Part shown: positions 1 through 6,600 of the stretch, piece by piece
Position numbering within the stretch: the stretch's first letter is position 1
How the letters are laid out: each line of letters begins with the position of its first letter
Assembly (NCBI GenBank): GCA_029247985.1
Contig: JAQWKF010000114.1
Coordinates: forward strand, 1 to 8,923
Direction: 5' to 3'
Length of the DNA: 8,923 bases
Source: Flavobacteriaceae bacterium
GTDB taxonomy: Bacteria; Bacteroidota; Bacteroidia; Flavobacteriales; Flavobacteriaceae
Translations under genes and position numbers: made by a program
Notes under the pieces: generated by a model
What the model was told of the DNA's origin: nothing
Seen by the model: only the letters and a program-made list of their open reading frames with translations
The model's database searches: none

Positions 1-47
1 CCGCCCCAAACACTTTCGTTTTCTACTATGTCTGTTGTTGCTTCCAT
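1..47 (-). CDS. Probable second cytochrome c oxidase subunit III, N-terminal fragment
   Basis: An ATG at 47-45 opens a frame that runs off the window edge after 15 full codons, reading MEATTDIVENESVWG and then the first two bases of a Gly codon. There is no in-frame ATG just upstream, and the 44-base gap after the preceding gene is A/T-rich with no Shine-Dalgarno sequence. From memory, Flavobacteriia commonly carry two adjacent subunit III genes after heme o synthase, and the second starts with a short polar segment followed by a W-G-G sequence like this one. The product would be a multi-pass inner-membrane subunit of a heme-copper oxidase. Fifteen residues cannot prove the family, so the call rests mainly on position. 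Confidence 0.5.
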   Translation of the reverse strand, partial: MEATTDIVENESVWG

Positions 48-72
48 GAGTGGTTGTTGGTTAATTTGATTA

Positions 73-103
73 CAAAATTACGCATTAAAGTTTATCTTAA
101 AAA
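73..103 (-). promoter_or_regulatory. Candidate internal promoter before the second COX3-like gene
   Basis: On the minus strand, 80-73 reads TAATTTTG, an exact match to the Bacteroidota -7 consensus TAnnTTTG. A T-run at 103-99 lies 18 bases upstream, where the -33 TTTG element would be expected, but it lacks the G. The box ends 25 bases before the ATG at 47, nearly the same distance as in the two other promoter candidates in this window. In A/T-rich DNA such a match can arise by chance, and the gene may simply be co-transcribed with its upstream neighbour. Confidence 0.35.
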
Positions 104-667
104 GTATAAGAATACAAATAAATAGAGCCATAAAAATCCTAGGAAATGCCAGAAGGTATGTGCAAGCACAAAACCAAGTGGCGCATCTAAATAAATACCC
201 TTGAGATGCCGTAGGAGTACGATAATTAAAACGACAATCCCTCCAACAAGGTGAGCAAAGTGTGTTAAAACCAGTACATATAAAAATGAGGTAGTAACCG
301 TACTTTCCGCCCCTGTAAAATAGTACCCATCTGCTACAACATCACTGAATCCAATCCATTGGCTGAAAGCAAAAATGACGGCCAATAAAAGTGTAATAAG
401 CGTGTAGCGTGTGACCCCTTGTGAATGACCTGCCTTTAGGCTTTTAAATGCCATCCAGAAACTAAAACCACTTATCAAAATGACTAATGTGCTTATGTGA
501 AATGCTGCTGGAAGGTTGAAATTTTCAAGCCAATCGGGACGTGCCTTGCTTACGACATAGGCACTTGTGAGGCCAGCAAACATCATGGTCATACTGATCA
601 TGGCAAACCACAACATCATTTTTTTTGCTTTGGACTGGGGGGTTGTTAAAGAAGGATGAAAACTCAT
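92..667 (-). CDS. Cytochrome c oxidase subunit III (heme-copper oxidase subunit III family)
   Basis: This 191-residue, very hydrophobic protein has five predicted membrane spans at about residues 17-39, 55-75, 88-108, 126-152 and 164-190, the layout of the short five-helix bacterial subunit III proteins. Family signatures are the T-H-F-x-H-L-x-G-G segment in helix 4 (His136, His139) and an F-W-H-F-L-G-F-L-W segment in helix 5 (His174), which correspond to the conserved helices of COX3/CyoC. Subunit III binds subunit I in the inner membrane and stabilises the oxidase during turnover; it carries no metal centre. The ATG at 667-665 directly follows the cyoE stop codon at 670-668 with no base between them, which fixes the start and indicates translational coupling. 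A COX3 paralogue probably follows 44 bases downstream. Confidence 0.9.
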   Translation of the reverse strand: MSFHPSLTTPQSKAKKMMLWFAMISMTMMFAGLTSAYVVSKARPDWLENFNLPAAFHISTLVILISGFSFWMAFKSLKAGHSQGVTRYTLITLLLAVIFAFSQWIGFSDVVADGYYFTGAESTVTTSFLYVLVLTHFAHLVGGIVVLIIVLLRHLKGIYLDAPLGFVLAHTFWHFLGFLWLYLFVFLYFLR

Positions 668-1561
668 TTATATAAATTTATCTATTACGTAAATCCACTG
701 TATTGACATAATGTATATTATGCTAACGATCATTAATTTTTTTGCACTTGATTCAGATTGATTTCTGTACAATAAGATACCATACCACAAAAATACCAAG
801 CCCATAATGCCTACTACTATGGCAGCGGGAACTGTCAGGGTCAATGTGCCACTCAATCCCAGCACTGGAAAAACCGTGATGACTATGGTCCAAAGCGTGT
901 ATAAAATAATTTGAAGTGCGGTTGCACGATCGCGCTTTCCAGTAGGTAGCATATTGATACCTGCGCGCTGATAATCCTCATGCATCAACCAGCCTATGGC
1001 CCAAAAGTGGGGAAACTGCCAAAAGAATTGAATCATAAATAAGATTCCTGGTTCTATACCAAAGTTTCCTGTAACTGAAACCCACCCAAGCATAAAAGGA
1101 ATCGCACCAGGGATGGCGCCCACAAATACAGAAAGCGGGGTGATCGTCTTTAGCGGGGTGTAGGCGCAGCAGTAAAGAAAAACCGAAATAGCACCGAACA
1201 TGGCTGTTTTTGGATTAAAGCCATAAAGAATCACTAAGCCTATGATAAGTAATGTGGTGGCAATGGCAAATGCGGTTTGAGTTGACATGCGACTCTTGGG
1301 AATGGGGCGGTTTTGTGTCCGCTTCATTTTAGCGTCAATATCTTTTTCAATGATTTGGTTAAATGCATTAGAAGCACCTGCTAAACCATACCCTCCCAAT
1401 GAAAGTAAAAGAATATGCCAAGCAGATGGATTTGGAGCTGCAAGCAAGTAACCTGCTATTGAAGAAAAAACAACCGTAAGGGTAAGTCTCGATTTGGTGA
1501 GCAACAAGAAGTCGCTCATAAAAAGAGAAAACGCTGGAGTTGGTTGGGTGTTAACTAACAT
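668..1561 (-). CDS. cyoE: Protoheme IX farnesyltransferase (heme o synthase)
   Basis: This 297-residue polytopic membrane protein belongs to the UbiA prenyltransferase superfamily. It transfers a farnesyl group from farnesyl diphosphate to heme b, giving heme o, the precursor of heme a for terminal oxidases (also named CtaB). The first Asp-rich diphosphate/Mg-binding motif is visible at residues 68-86 as N-x3-E-x3-D-x2-M-x-R-T-x2-R-P (N68, E72, D76, M79, R81). The Y-T-P-L-K segment lies at about 134-138, W-Q-x-P-H-F at 181-186, and the second conserved loop H-E-D-Y-x3-G-x-x-M-L-P at 194-206. The length is normal for the family. The ATG at 1561 lies just below a promoter-like sequence; Met15 is a possible but less likely start. 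The stop abuts the COX3 start, so the two are one transcription unit, matching a role in supplying heme to that oxidase. Confidence 0.95.
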   Translation of the reverse strand: MLVNTQPTPAFSLFMSDFLLLTKSRLTLTVVFSSIAGYLLAAPNPSAWHILLLSLGGYGLAGASNAFNQIIEKDIDAKMKRTQNRPIPKSRMSTQTAFAIATTLLIIGLVILYGFNPKTAMFGAISVFLYCCAYTPLKTITPLSVFVGAIPGAIPFMLGWVSVTGNFGIEPGILFMIQFFWQFPHFWAIGWLMHEDYQRAGINMLPTGKRDRATALQIILYTLWTIVITVFPVLGLSGTLTLTVPAAIVVGIMGLVFLWYGILLYRNQSESSAKKLMIVSIIYIMSIQWIYVIDKFI

Positions 1562-1568
1562 ATAATGT

Positions 1569-1626
1569 GTGCAAATGCGTTGGCAAAGATACTGTAGAAA
1601 AGAAGGTTACGCAACGCAATATGCAC
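1569..1626. repeat. Interrupted inverted repeat flanking the cyoE promoter
   Basis: The left arm GTGCA-aa-TGCGTTG (1569-1582) is matched by the right arm CAACGCA-ata-TGCAC (1612-1626), giving 12 complementary bases in two blocks per arm with 29 bases between the arms. The left arm covers the predicted transcription start and the right arm overlaps the -33 element, so the repeat brackets the promoter core. It could be a pair of operator half-sites or a long-loop hairpin in read-through RNA. No T-run follows, so it is not a typical intrinsic terminator. The pairing is read directly; the role is inference. Confidence 0.45.
1584..1614 (-). promoter_or_regulatory. Promoter candidate for the cyoE-COX3 unit
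   Basis: On the minus strand, 1591-1584 reads TATCTTTG, an exact match to the Bacteroidota -7 box TAnnTTTG. A TTG at 1614-1612 lies 20 bases upstream, within the usual spacing of the -33 element. Transcription would start near 1578-1580, leaving a leader of about 17-19 bases before the ATG at 1561. This is the best promoter match in the window and supports separate expression of the respiratory genes from the TonB gene upstream. Confidence 0.6.
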
Positions 1627-1649
1627 AAAAGAAGGCTCTTGTTTTTTTA

Positions 1650-2351
1650 TTACTGTAGCCTAAAATTTATAGGGTAGCTAAACGGTACTCGAACTGCACG
1701 ACCTCGTTGTTTACCTGGCGTCATGGTGGGAAGCTTACCAATAATACGTAGTGCTTCTTTTTCTAGGTTTTTATCAGGACCGCGAGCCCTAATGCCCGTT
1801 ATGGTGCCGTCTTTATCGATGACAAACTGAACATATACCCGCCCCTGTATACCCATTTCCTGGGCAATCTCGGGATAGCGGAAATTTTTAATTACGTGCT
1901 TGTCCATTTTTTCTTGAAAACATTTTCTGCGCTCCGATTTTTTAACCCGTTCACAACCTGGAAACAAAGGAACATCTTCAATAATGGCAAAGGGAACATC
2001 GGCCTCTACTTCCTCCTCCATTACTTCTACGTCCTCAATAATTTCTTCTTGGGTTGTTTCGGTCGATTCAATAACCGTTTCCTCTACTTCTTCTTCATCT
2101 TCAACCACCTCAATGACTTCAGGTGATGGTGGCGGTGGTGGCGGTGGCGGTGTCTTTAATTGTTCCGTTAAAGGAACGTCTTCAATATCATCGTCGTCAA
2201 CATTCAACAATTCAATATCAGTAGATGACTTGTCATAGCTTTTATACTCAACTAATTTCCAAGACAAAAACAAAACAAGGCATAGACCTATAGCAAAGTA
2301 TAGACCACTGTTTCTAGCTAAATCAGCTTTTGGATTTTTTTTTGGTTCCAT
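1650..2351 (-). CDS. Energy transducer TonB-like protein, copy 1 (downstream paralogue)
   Basis: This 233-residue protein should carry proton-motive energy from an inner-membrane ExbB/ExbD-type motor to outer-membrane TonB-dependent transporters. It has a short basic cytoplasmic N-terminus, one membrane span (about 17-34), eight consecutive prolines (68-75), an acidic linker (78-117, half Glu/Asp with no Lys or Arg), two cysteines (133, 144) that could form a periplasmic disulfide, and a C-terminal TonB domain from about 150 with the Y-P-E-I-A-x-x-x-G-I-x-G-x-V motif. The frame extends upstream to a TTG at 2378, but that codon lies inside the predicted -7 box. Starting at the ATG at 2351 gives MEPKKNP, matching MQPKKNP of the neighbouring copy and the same length, so I place the start there. 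It is about 83% identical to the copy upstream. No exbB or exbD lies in the window. Confidence 0.9.
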   Translation of the reverse strand: MEPKKNPKADLARNSGLYFAIGLCLVLFLSWKLVEYKSYDKSSTDIELLNVDDDDIEDVPLTEQLKTPPPPPPPPSPEVIEVVEDEEEVEETVIESTETTQEEIIEDVEVMEEEVEADVPFAIIEDVPLFPGCERVKKSERRKCFQEKMDKHVIKNFRYPEIAQEMGIQGRVYVQFVIDKDGTITGIRARGPDKNLEKEALRIIGKLPTMTPGKQRGRAVRVPFSYPINFRLQ

Positions 2352-2354
2352 AAC

Positions 2355-2384
2355 GTAGGTTTTAAAATGGGTGTTCAAACCTAC
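2355..2384. promoter_or_regulatory. Perfect 8-bp inverted repeat, operator candidate, overlapping the -7 box
   Basis: GTAGGTTT at 2355-2362 and AAACCTAC at 2377-2384 are exact inverted copies separated by 14 bases, with arm centres 22 bp apart, about two helical turns. The upstream arm (2384-2377 on the minus strand) covers nearly the whole -7 box of the downstream TonB gene, and the other arm lies just before its ATG. This is the geometry of a dimeric repressor site. Because the predicted transcription start lies between the arms, an mRNA hairpin is less likely unless transcription starts farther upstream. Confidence 0.45.
2376..2383 (-). promoter_or_regulatory. Promoter -7 box of the downstream TonB gene
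   Basis: The minus strand reads TAGGTTTG, an exact match to the Bacteroidota -7 consensus TAnnTTTG, ending 24 bases before the ATG at 2351. The expected -33 region falls in the T-run of the preceding terminator (2397-2404), which is T-rich but has no TTG at the ideal spacing. A dedicated promoter is expected here because a strong terminator closes the upstream gene. Confidence 0.5.
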
Positions 2385-2396
2385 AAAAATTTTGCC

Positions 2397-2422
2397 AAAA
2401 AAAACCCGGCTAATGCCGGGCT
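2397..2422 (-). terminator. Rho-independent terminator between the two TonB genes
   Basis: On the minus strand the transcript forms a stem AGCCCGGC (2422-2415), loop ATTA, then GCCGGGTT (2410-2403). That is eight base pairs including one G-U pair, six of them in a G/C core, and the stem runs into eight consecutive T residues (2404-2397). It begins four bases after the stop codon of the upstream TonB gene (2429-2427). It is a textbook intrinsic terminator and the only strong one in the window. Confidence 0.93.
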
Positions 2423-2426
2423 GTTG

Positions 2427-3128
2427 TTATTGTAACCTAAACGTAATGGGGATACTGAAAGGAACTCGTACGGGGCGCCCACGTTGTTTTCCTGGTGTCA
2501 TGGTGGGAAGTTTGCCAATAATACGATTGGCTTCTTTCTCCAAATTCTTGTCTGGCCCACGTGTTCGGATGCCTGTGATAGTACCATCTTTATCAATGAT
2601 AAACTGCACATATACTCGGCCTTGAATACCCATTTCTTGGGCAATTTCAGGGTAGCGGAAATTTTTGGCAATATGACGCTGTATCTTTTCTTGAAAGCAT
2701 TTTCTACGCTCTGATTTTTTAACTCGCTCACAGCCTGGAAATAAAGGAACGTCTTCAATAATAGCAAAGGGAACGTCCACGTCCAAGTCCTCTTCCATCA
2801 CTTCTACTTCCTCAATAATTTCCTCTTGGGTAGTTTCTGTGGACTCAATAACCGTTTCTTCAATTTCTTCCTCATCTTCAACTACCTCAATAATTTCTGG
2901 TGCTGGTGGTGGCGGGGGCGGTGGCGGTGTTTTAATTTGCTCCGTAAGGGGAACAAGTTCATCATCGTCATCATCCACATTAAGTGCCTCATAACCATAC
3001 AGGGATTTGTCGTAGGTTTTCCATTCGATTGCTTGCCAAGAAATAAAGAGCACTGAGCAAAGACCAATAGCAAAATATAGCCTGCCATTCTTTCTTAAAT
3101 CAGCATTAGGGTTTTTTTTCGGTTGCAT
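2427..3128 (-). CDS. Energy transducer TonB-like protein, copy 2 (upstream paralogue)
   Basis: This 233-residue TonB-like protein starts at the ATG at 3128 (MQPKKNP). It has a single membrane span at about 17-34, acidic residues at 52-57, eight prolines (68-75), a Glu-rich linker (about 78-117), Cys133 and Cys144, and a C-terminal TonB domain with the Y-P-E-I-A motif near 159. A gap-free hand alignment with the neighbouring copy shows 40 differences in 233 residues. Eighteen of these fall in residues 12-58 (membrane span and flanks), where identity is only about 62%, while residues 59-233 are about 89% identical. The different membrane segment could mean a different ExbB/ExbD partner, but that is inference. 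The DNA shows many third-base differences, so the duplication is not recent and the periplasmic part is under purifying selection. The gene ends at a strong terminator and lies 77 bases after gcvH. Confidence 0.9.
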   Translation of the reverse strand: MQPKKNPNADLRKNGRLYFAIGLCSVLFISWQAIEWKTYDKSLYGYEALNVDDDDDELVPLTEQIKTPPPPPPPPAPEIIEVVEDEEEIEETVIESTETTQEEIIEEVEVMEEDLDVDVPFAIIEDVPLFPGCERVKKSERRKCFQEKIQRHIAKNFRYPEIAQEMGIQGRVYVQFIIDKDGTITGIRTRGPDKNLEKEANRIIGKLPTMTPGKQRGRPVRVPFSIPITFRLQ

Positions 3129-3148
3129 TTGAAATGTTTATTGGATAG

Positions 3149-3181
3149 CTAAAATAATAATTTTAATATTAGTATAGTAAA
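3149..3181 (-). promoter_or_regulatory. Weak promoter candidate before the upstream TonB gene
   Basis: The 77 bases between gcvH and this TonB gene are almost entirely A and T. On the minus strand TATTTTAG (3156-3149) differs by one base from TAnnTTTG, and TTTA (3181-3178) lies 21 bases upstream in place of the -33 TTTG. No terminator is visible after gcvH, so the TonB gene may instead be read through from the sprA-gcvH unit. Confidence 0.25.
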
Positions 3182-3205
3182 TAAAAATAGGGGAGATTAC
3201 CGAAA

Positions 3206-3583
3206 TTACGAAATTACGGCTTTGTATCCCTCGTGTGTGAGCAAGGCATCTAATTGAGATAGGTCGCTGAGTTTCATTTTGATGATCCACCCTTTGTCAT
3301 AAGGATCGTCGTTTACAAGTTCTGGAGTGTCTTCCAGGTCTTCGTTAAAAGCCGTGATTTCCCCAGCAAGTGGTATAAACAAATCAGACACTGTTTTAAC
3401 TGCTTCAACCGTTCCAAAAACCGCATCTTTATCAAGCGACTCGCCAACTGTCTCAACCTCAACGTAAACAATATCGCCTAGCTCACTTTGAGCAAAATCG
3501 GTAATGCCTACAGTTGCTTCGTCTCCTTCAATACGAACCCACTCATGGTCTTGGGTGTATTTTAAATCCTGTGGAATATTCAT
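3206..3583 (-). CDS. gcvH: Glycine cleavage system H protein
   Basis: This 125-residue cytoplasmic protein is the lipoyl-carrying shuttle of the glycine cleavage system. Its lipoyl arm carries the aminomethyl group from the P protein to the T protein and is reoxidised by the L protein. The lipoylation site is Lys63 in the segment G-T-V-E-A-V-K-T-V-S-D-L. Also typical are the N-terminal Y-T-x-D-H-E-W-V (9-16), G-I-T-x-F-A-Q-x-x-L-G-D (26-37) and the N-x-D-P-Y-x-x-G-W segment near 91-99. The length is normal. The ATG at 3583 follows an A-rich stretch rather than a Shine-Dalgarno sequence. It lies 33 bases after the sprA stop with no terminator or -7 box in the gap, so co-transcription with sprA is likely. 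No gcvP or gcvT is present in the window. An 8-bp tandem repeat overlaps the stop codon. Confidence 0.97.
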   Translation of the reverse strand: MNIPQDLKYTQDHEWVRIEGDEATVGITDFAQSELGDIVYVEVETVGESLDKDAVFGTVEAVKTVSDLFIPLAGEITAFNEDLEDTPELVNDDPYDKGWIIKMKLSDLSQLDALLTHEGYKAVIS

Positions 3584-3616
3584 CTTTGAATTTTGTTTAA
3601 ATGTAATGCAAACGCT

Positions 3617-6600
3617 CTAATTTCCAAAATTGTATCGCAGTGTTATTCCAGCACGAATGTTGGTTTGCGGGAAAGCCGTGGAAATGGCAAATTTCGAAAA
3701 TGCGTGGTCGTAGAAAAATAAGGCATTGAAATTACGAGAAAGCCCATAATCCGCAGAAATCTTAAGTGACCACAAGCGTTGCCCAGCAGTAACTTGATCA
3801 CTTAAAAGGTCTAGGTTTCGAATAAGCGTAATATTATCACGAACAGACATATCTGCTTTAATGTTAATATCACCTTTGAGCTTGGTCGATTTGCCGCCAA
3901 TATTGGTCTTAAACTTTACATTCTTAATGCGGTAGCCCATACCAACAATCCATTCGTCACCAGAAGTTTCGGTGAGTAAGTTGTTGTCAAGAGATAGGGA
4001 CAAAGCGCGGTCTTTACGTACTTCTGCAGATACCTGAAGGCTATTCTTGAGTTCGAAATCAATTTTGAGTAATGGATTAAATTGCTCGACAAGATTTACG
4101 TTGGTATACAAAATTTTATTCATAAAATTTCCGGACTGATCGGTGCCGTTTGCTTGATAATCGAGGTTGGTGGCAAAGGCATTGAGTGTATGGCTGGCGC
4201 GGTAACCGTGCGAAATGGCAAATCGATTAAATCGTTTTTTAAATGATTTCAAACGCATAAATCCAGTATACTGCATATTCCAGTTGGGTAGCGGGAAGCT
4301 GCGTTTTGCCCCCATGCTAACCGAATTGGGATCCGCTCCGGTATAGGCAGCTAAAAAGGCAGGGATAAGCACTGCTTGATTTGTTTTTCCATAGCCGGTT
4401 GGGAAGCCATCTGCATCAACATTTCCAGCTGGAATGCCTCGTGCAGCACCCAATCGCTCTGCAATAATCAATCGGTTTGTTTTTAGATCTTCAAATGCTG
4501 TCGACGCCAGTCCATCACCGCTAAATGAAGTGCGCAACATGATGGTTGAAATTTCAAAATTACCAAACAAGCGTGGCGATAATGCGTTGTAAACGCCATT
4601 GACAACATTAAAGTTTTCTGAATTGTTTTCTGAATAACTGCGGTTACCCGTCAGATCAAGTTGGAGTCCTTGCAACAATCCAATTTCAGAACTGTAGGAT
4701 ATTTCGTTGTTGTGTACAGTTGTGTAAGCTTGATTGAAATTTGGAAATTCCGTGAGCCATCCTCTTTTAGCTGCTTCAAAACGAATGTCTTCCTGACGGC
4801 CCATGGCAAAGGCTAAACCGGGATTAGCCGTGCCTAAAAAGCCTATGTTTTGTGTATAGCCGGGCAACACCGTTCCGTTGTTTTCACTGTACGAAAACTG
4901 GACCCTTCTCAATGCAGTAACTACCCCTATTAAAGCGTTCTTAACCTTAACTCCCACTTTCTTTTTATCGCTTTTTTTGGTGTTTTTACGCAAGCCCAGA
5001 CTGTTGTATAGGGCCTGCATGTTGGCGCTTCCGTTCCATTGAATGGTATTGGCATTCTGCAGCGTATGTACAATACCAAGGATATTATTGTTTTCGTCAA
5101 CCACATTGGCCAATGCAGAGGAACCTCGCTGCCAATTAAAATTACCTGTATAGGAATAGGTCCCATCTAAGAAAGTCAATAGTGGAATATATTTAAATGG
5201 CAACTGATAGGTAGCGCCAATAGACTGGTCAAAACGATCCATTTGCCCCGTGTCCCAAATACCATCCCAGATATCCAATGAGGTGTCTATCTGTGTGCTG
5301 CCCGCAGTACCATTCTTCAAATAGTTACGAACGATATTTCGGCTAGATGCAGAAAAATCCAGACGGAATGAATTGGTCAGATTATGGTTGACGGTAAACA
5401 TCCAATCAAACAGGTAGTTGCGTTGTTGTAGGTCGGGCAAGGGCAACTGGCTTGAAGCATCCATGCCCTCCAAAAAGACCTGGCGAAAACGCTGGCTTTG
5501 AAACGTTCTGTTAATGTTTGCTGCAAGTGAAACCGTACTGGGCATCAAATTCAAATTAATTTCAGACAGCCATCGCAAATATTTCTTATTGGATATGGCC
5601 TGTACTTTACCGAGCGGTTTTATTGATAATGGCTTAAACGAATAATTATATCCGGCACCCAAACGTACATTTTGAAAAGCAAAGTCTTCAATTTCAAAAT
5701 CATTTCTCCTTTCTTCGTTATATGAATAGGAGAAGTCTAAATTTTCAATGTCAAAAAAGTTTTGCTTAGCATCTGCACCGCGCTGCTTCCGCACTCCTAT
5801 CAAATTAATGCTTTTGAGTTTGGCAACACTAATGGCTTGATCACGTATGGCATCACGTTCGTCTTGGCTTTTAGCAGTGTCCAATCTGTCTTCTAATTCA
5901 ATATCCCTGTAAAAAGGATCGTATTTTGGCGTAATTACCTCTTGATTATAGCTATAGCTAAGGGGCAGTACTAATCCCCATTTTTTGGGAAATAACATCC
6001 CTGCATTGATGCTTGTGGCTATTCCATAAGAACGGGTGTCGTCTTGACTTCGCATATTTGGCGACTGATCGATAGCACCAAAGCCTACAGTAGAAATAGC
6101 GCCGTTCAAGGTAACGTTTGCAAAGTCTGCTAAGTTAGCATCAACTGTACCAACAGCAGCCCAACCACCGCTTGAGTCAATTTCTGACAGGCGAAGTTCG
6201 TTAAACCACACTTCTCCGTCAAGGTTGCTCCCCACAGTAGTACTTGGGTTTTTGACGCCCACCACCAAGGTTCTTATGGCACCAAGCGTTGGATTACCTC
6301 GAATGGATAATTTGTATTTTTTATCGCCCGGCAAGCTAGAGTTTGGTGTAAATTCATTAATGCGTTCGAGATTCTCATCAAAATAAGTAGCGCCTACGAT
6401 TTCTCGACTTGCTATGGATTTGGCCTTAATCTTTGTAAGCCATTCTACAGGGATATCTATTTCGTTAGATGCCACTTGCCACACTTCTTCAGCCGTTAAA
6501 TTATTTGACACCCCACGGGTATAAGTCGTTGGCTTAAGCGGAATTTCTATTTGATAATAGTTTTCATCCATATCAGTTCCCATACGAATAAAGCCTACTA

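Noticed and set aside
1633..1661. Possible terminator after the downstream TonB gene (AGGCT and AGCCT arms)
   Set aside because: Only five base pairs with a 19-base loop that contains the stop codon, followed by a broken T-tract; too weak to call.
1984..2238. Plus-strand frame with Ser/Thr and a run of eight glycines
   Set aside because: It is the antisense shadow of the TonB proline run and acidic linker; the minus-strand protein has a clear family match and a conserved paralogue.
2371..3088. Several short frames on both strands across the upstream TonB gene
   Set aside because: All overlap a well supported gene, have no family resemblance, and come from the biased composition of the TonB coding sequence.
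1650..3128. Assembly or sequencing duplication as the cause of the two TonB genes
   Set aside because: The copies differ at 40 residues and at many third codon positions, so they are genuine diverged paralogues.
3157..3190. A/T-rich short palindromes upstream of the upstream TonB gene as an operator
   Set aside because: Six-base arms of only A and T are expected by chance in such sequence; no stronger symmetry is visible.
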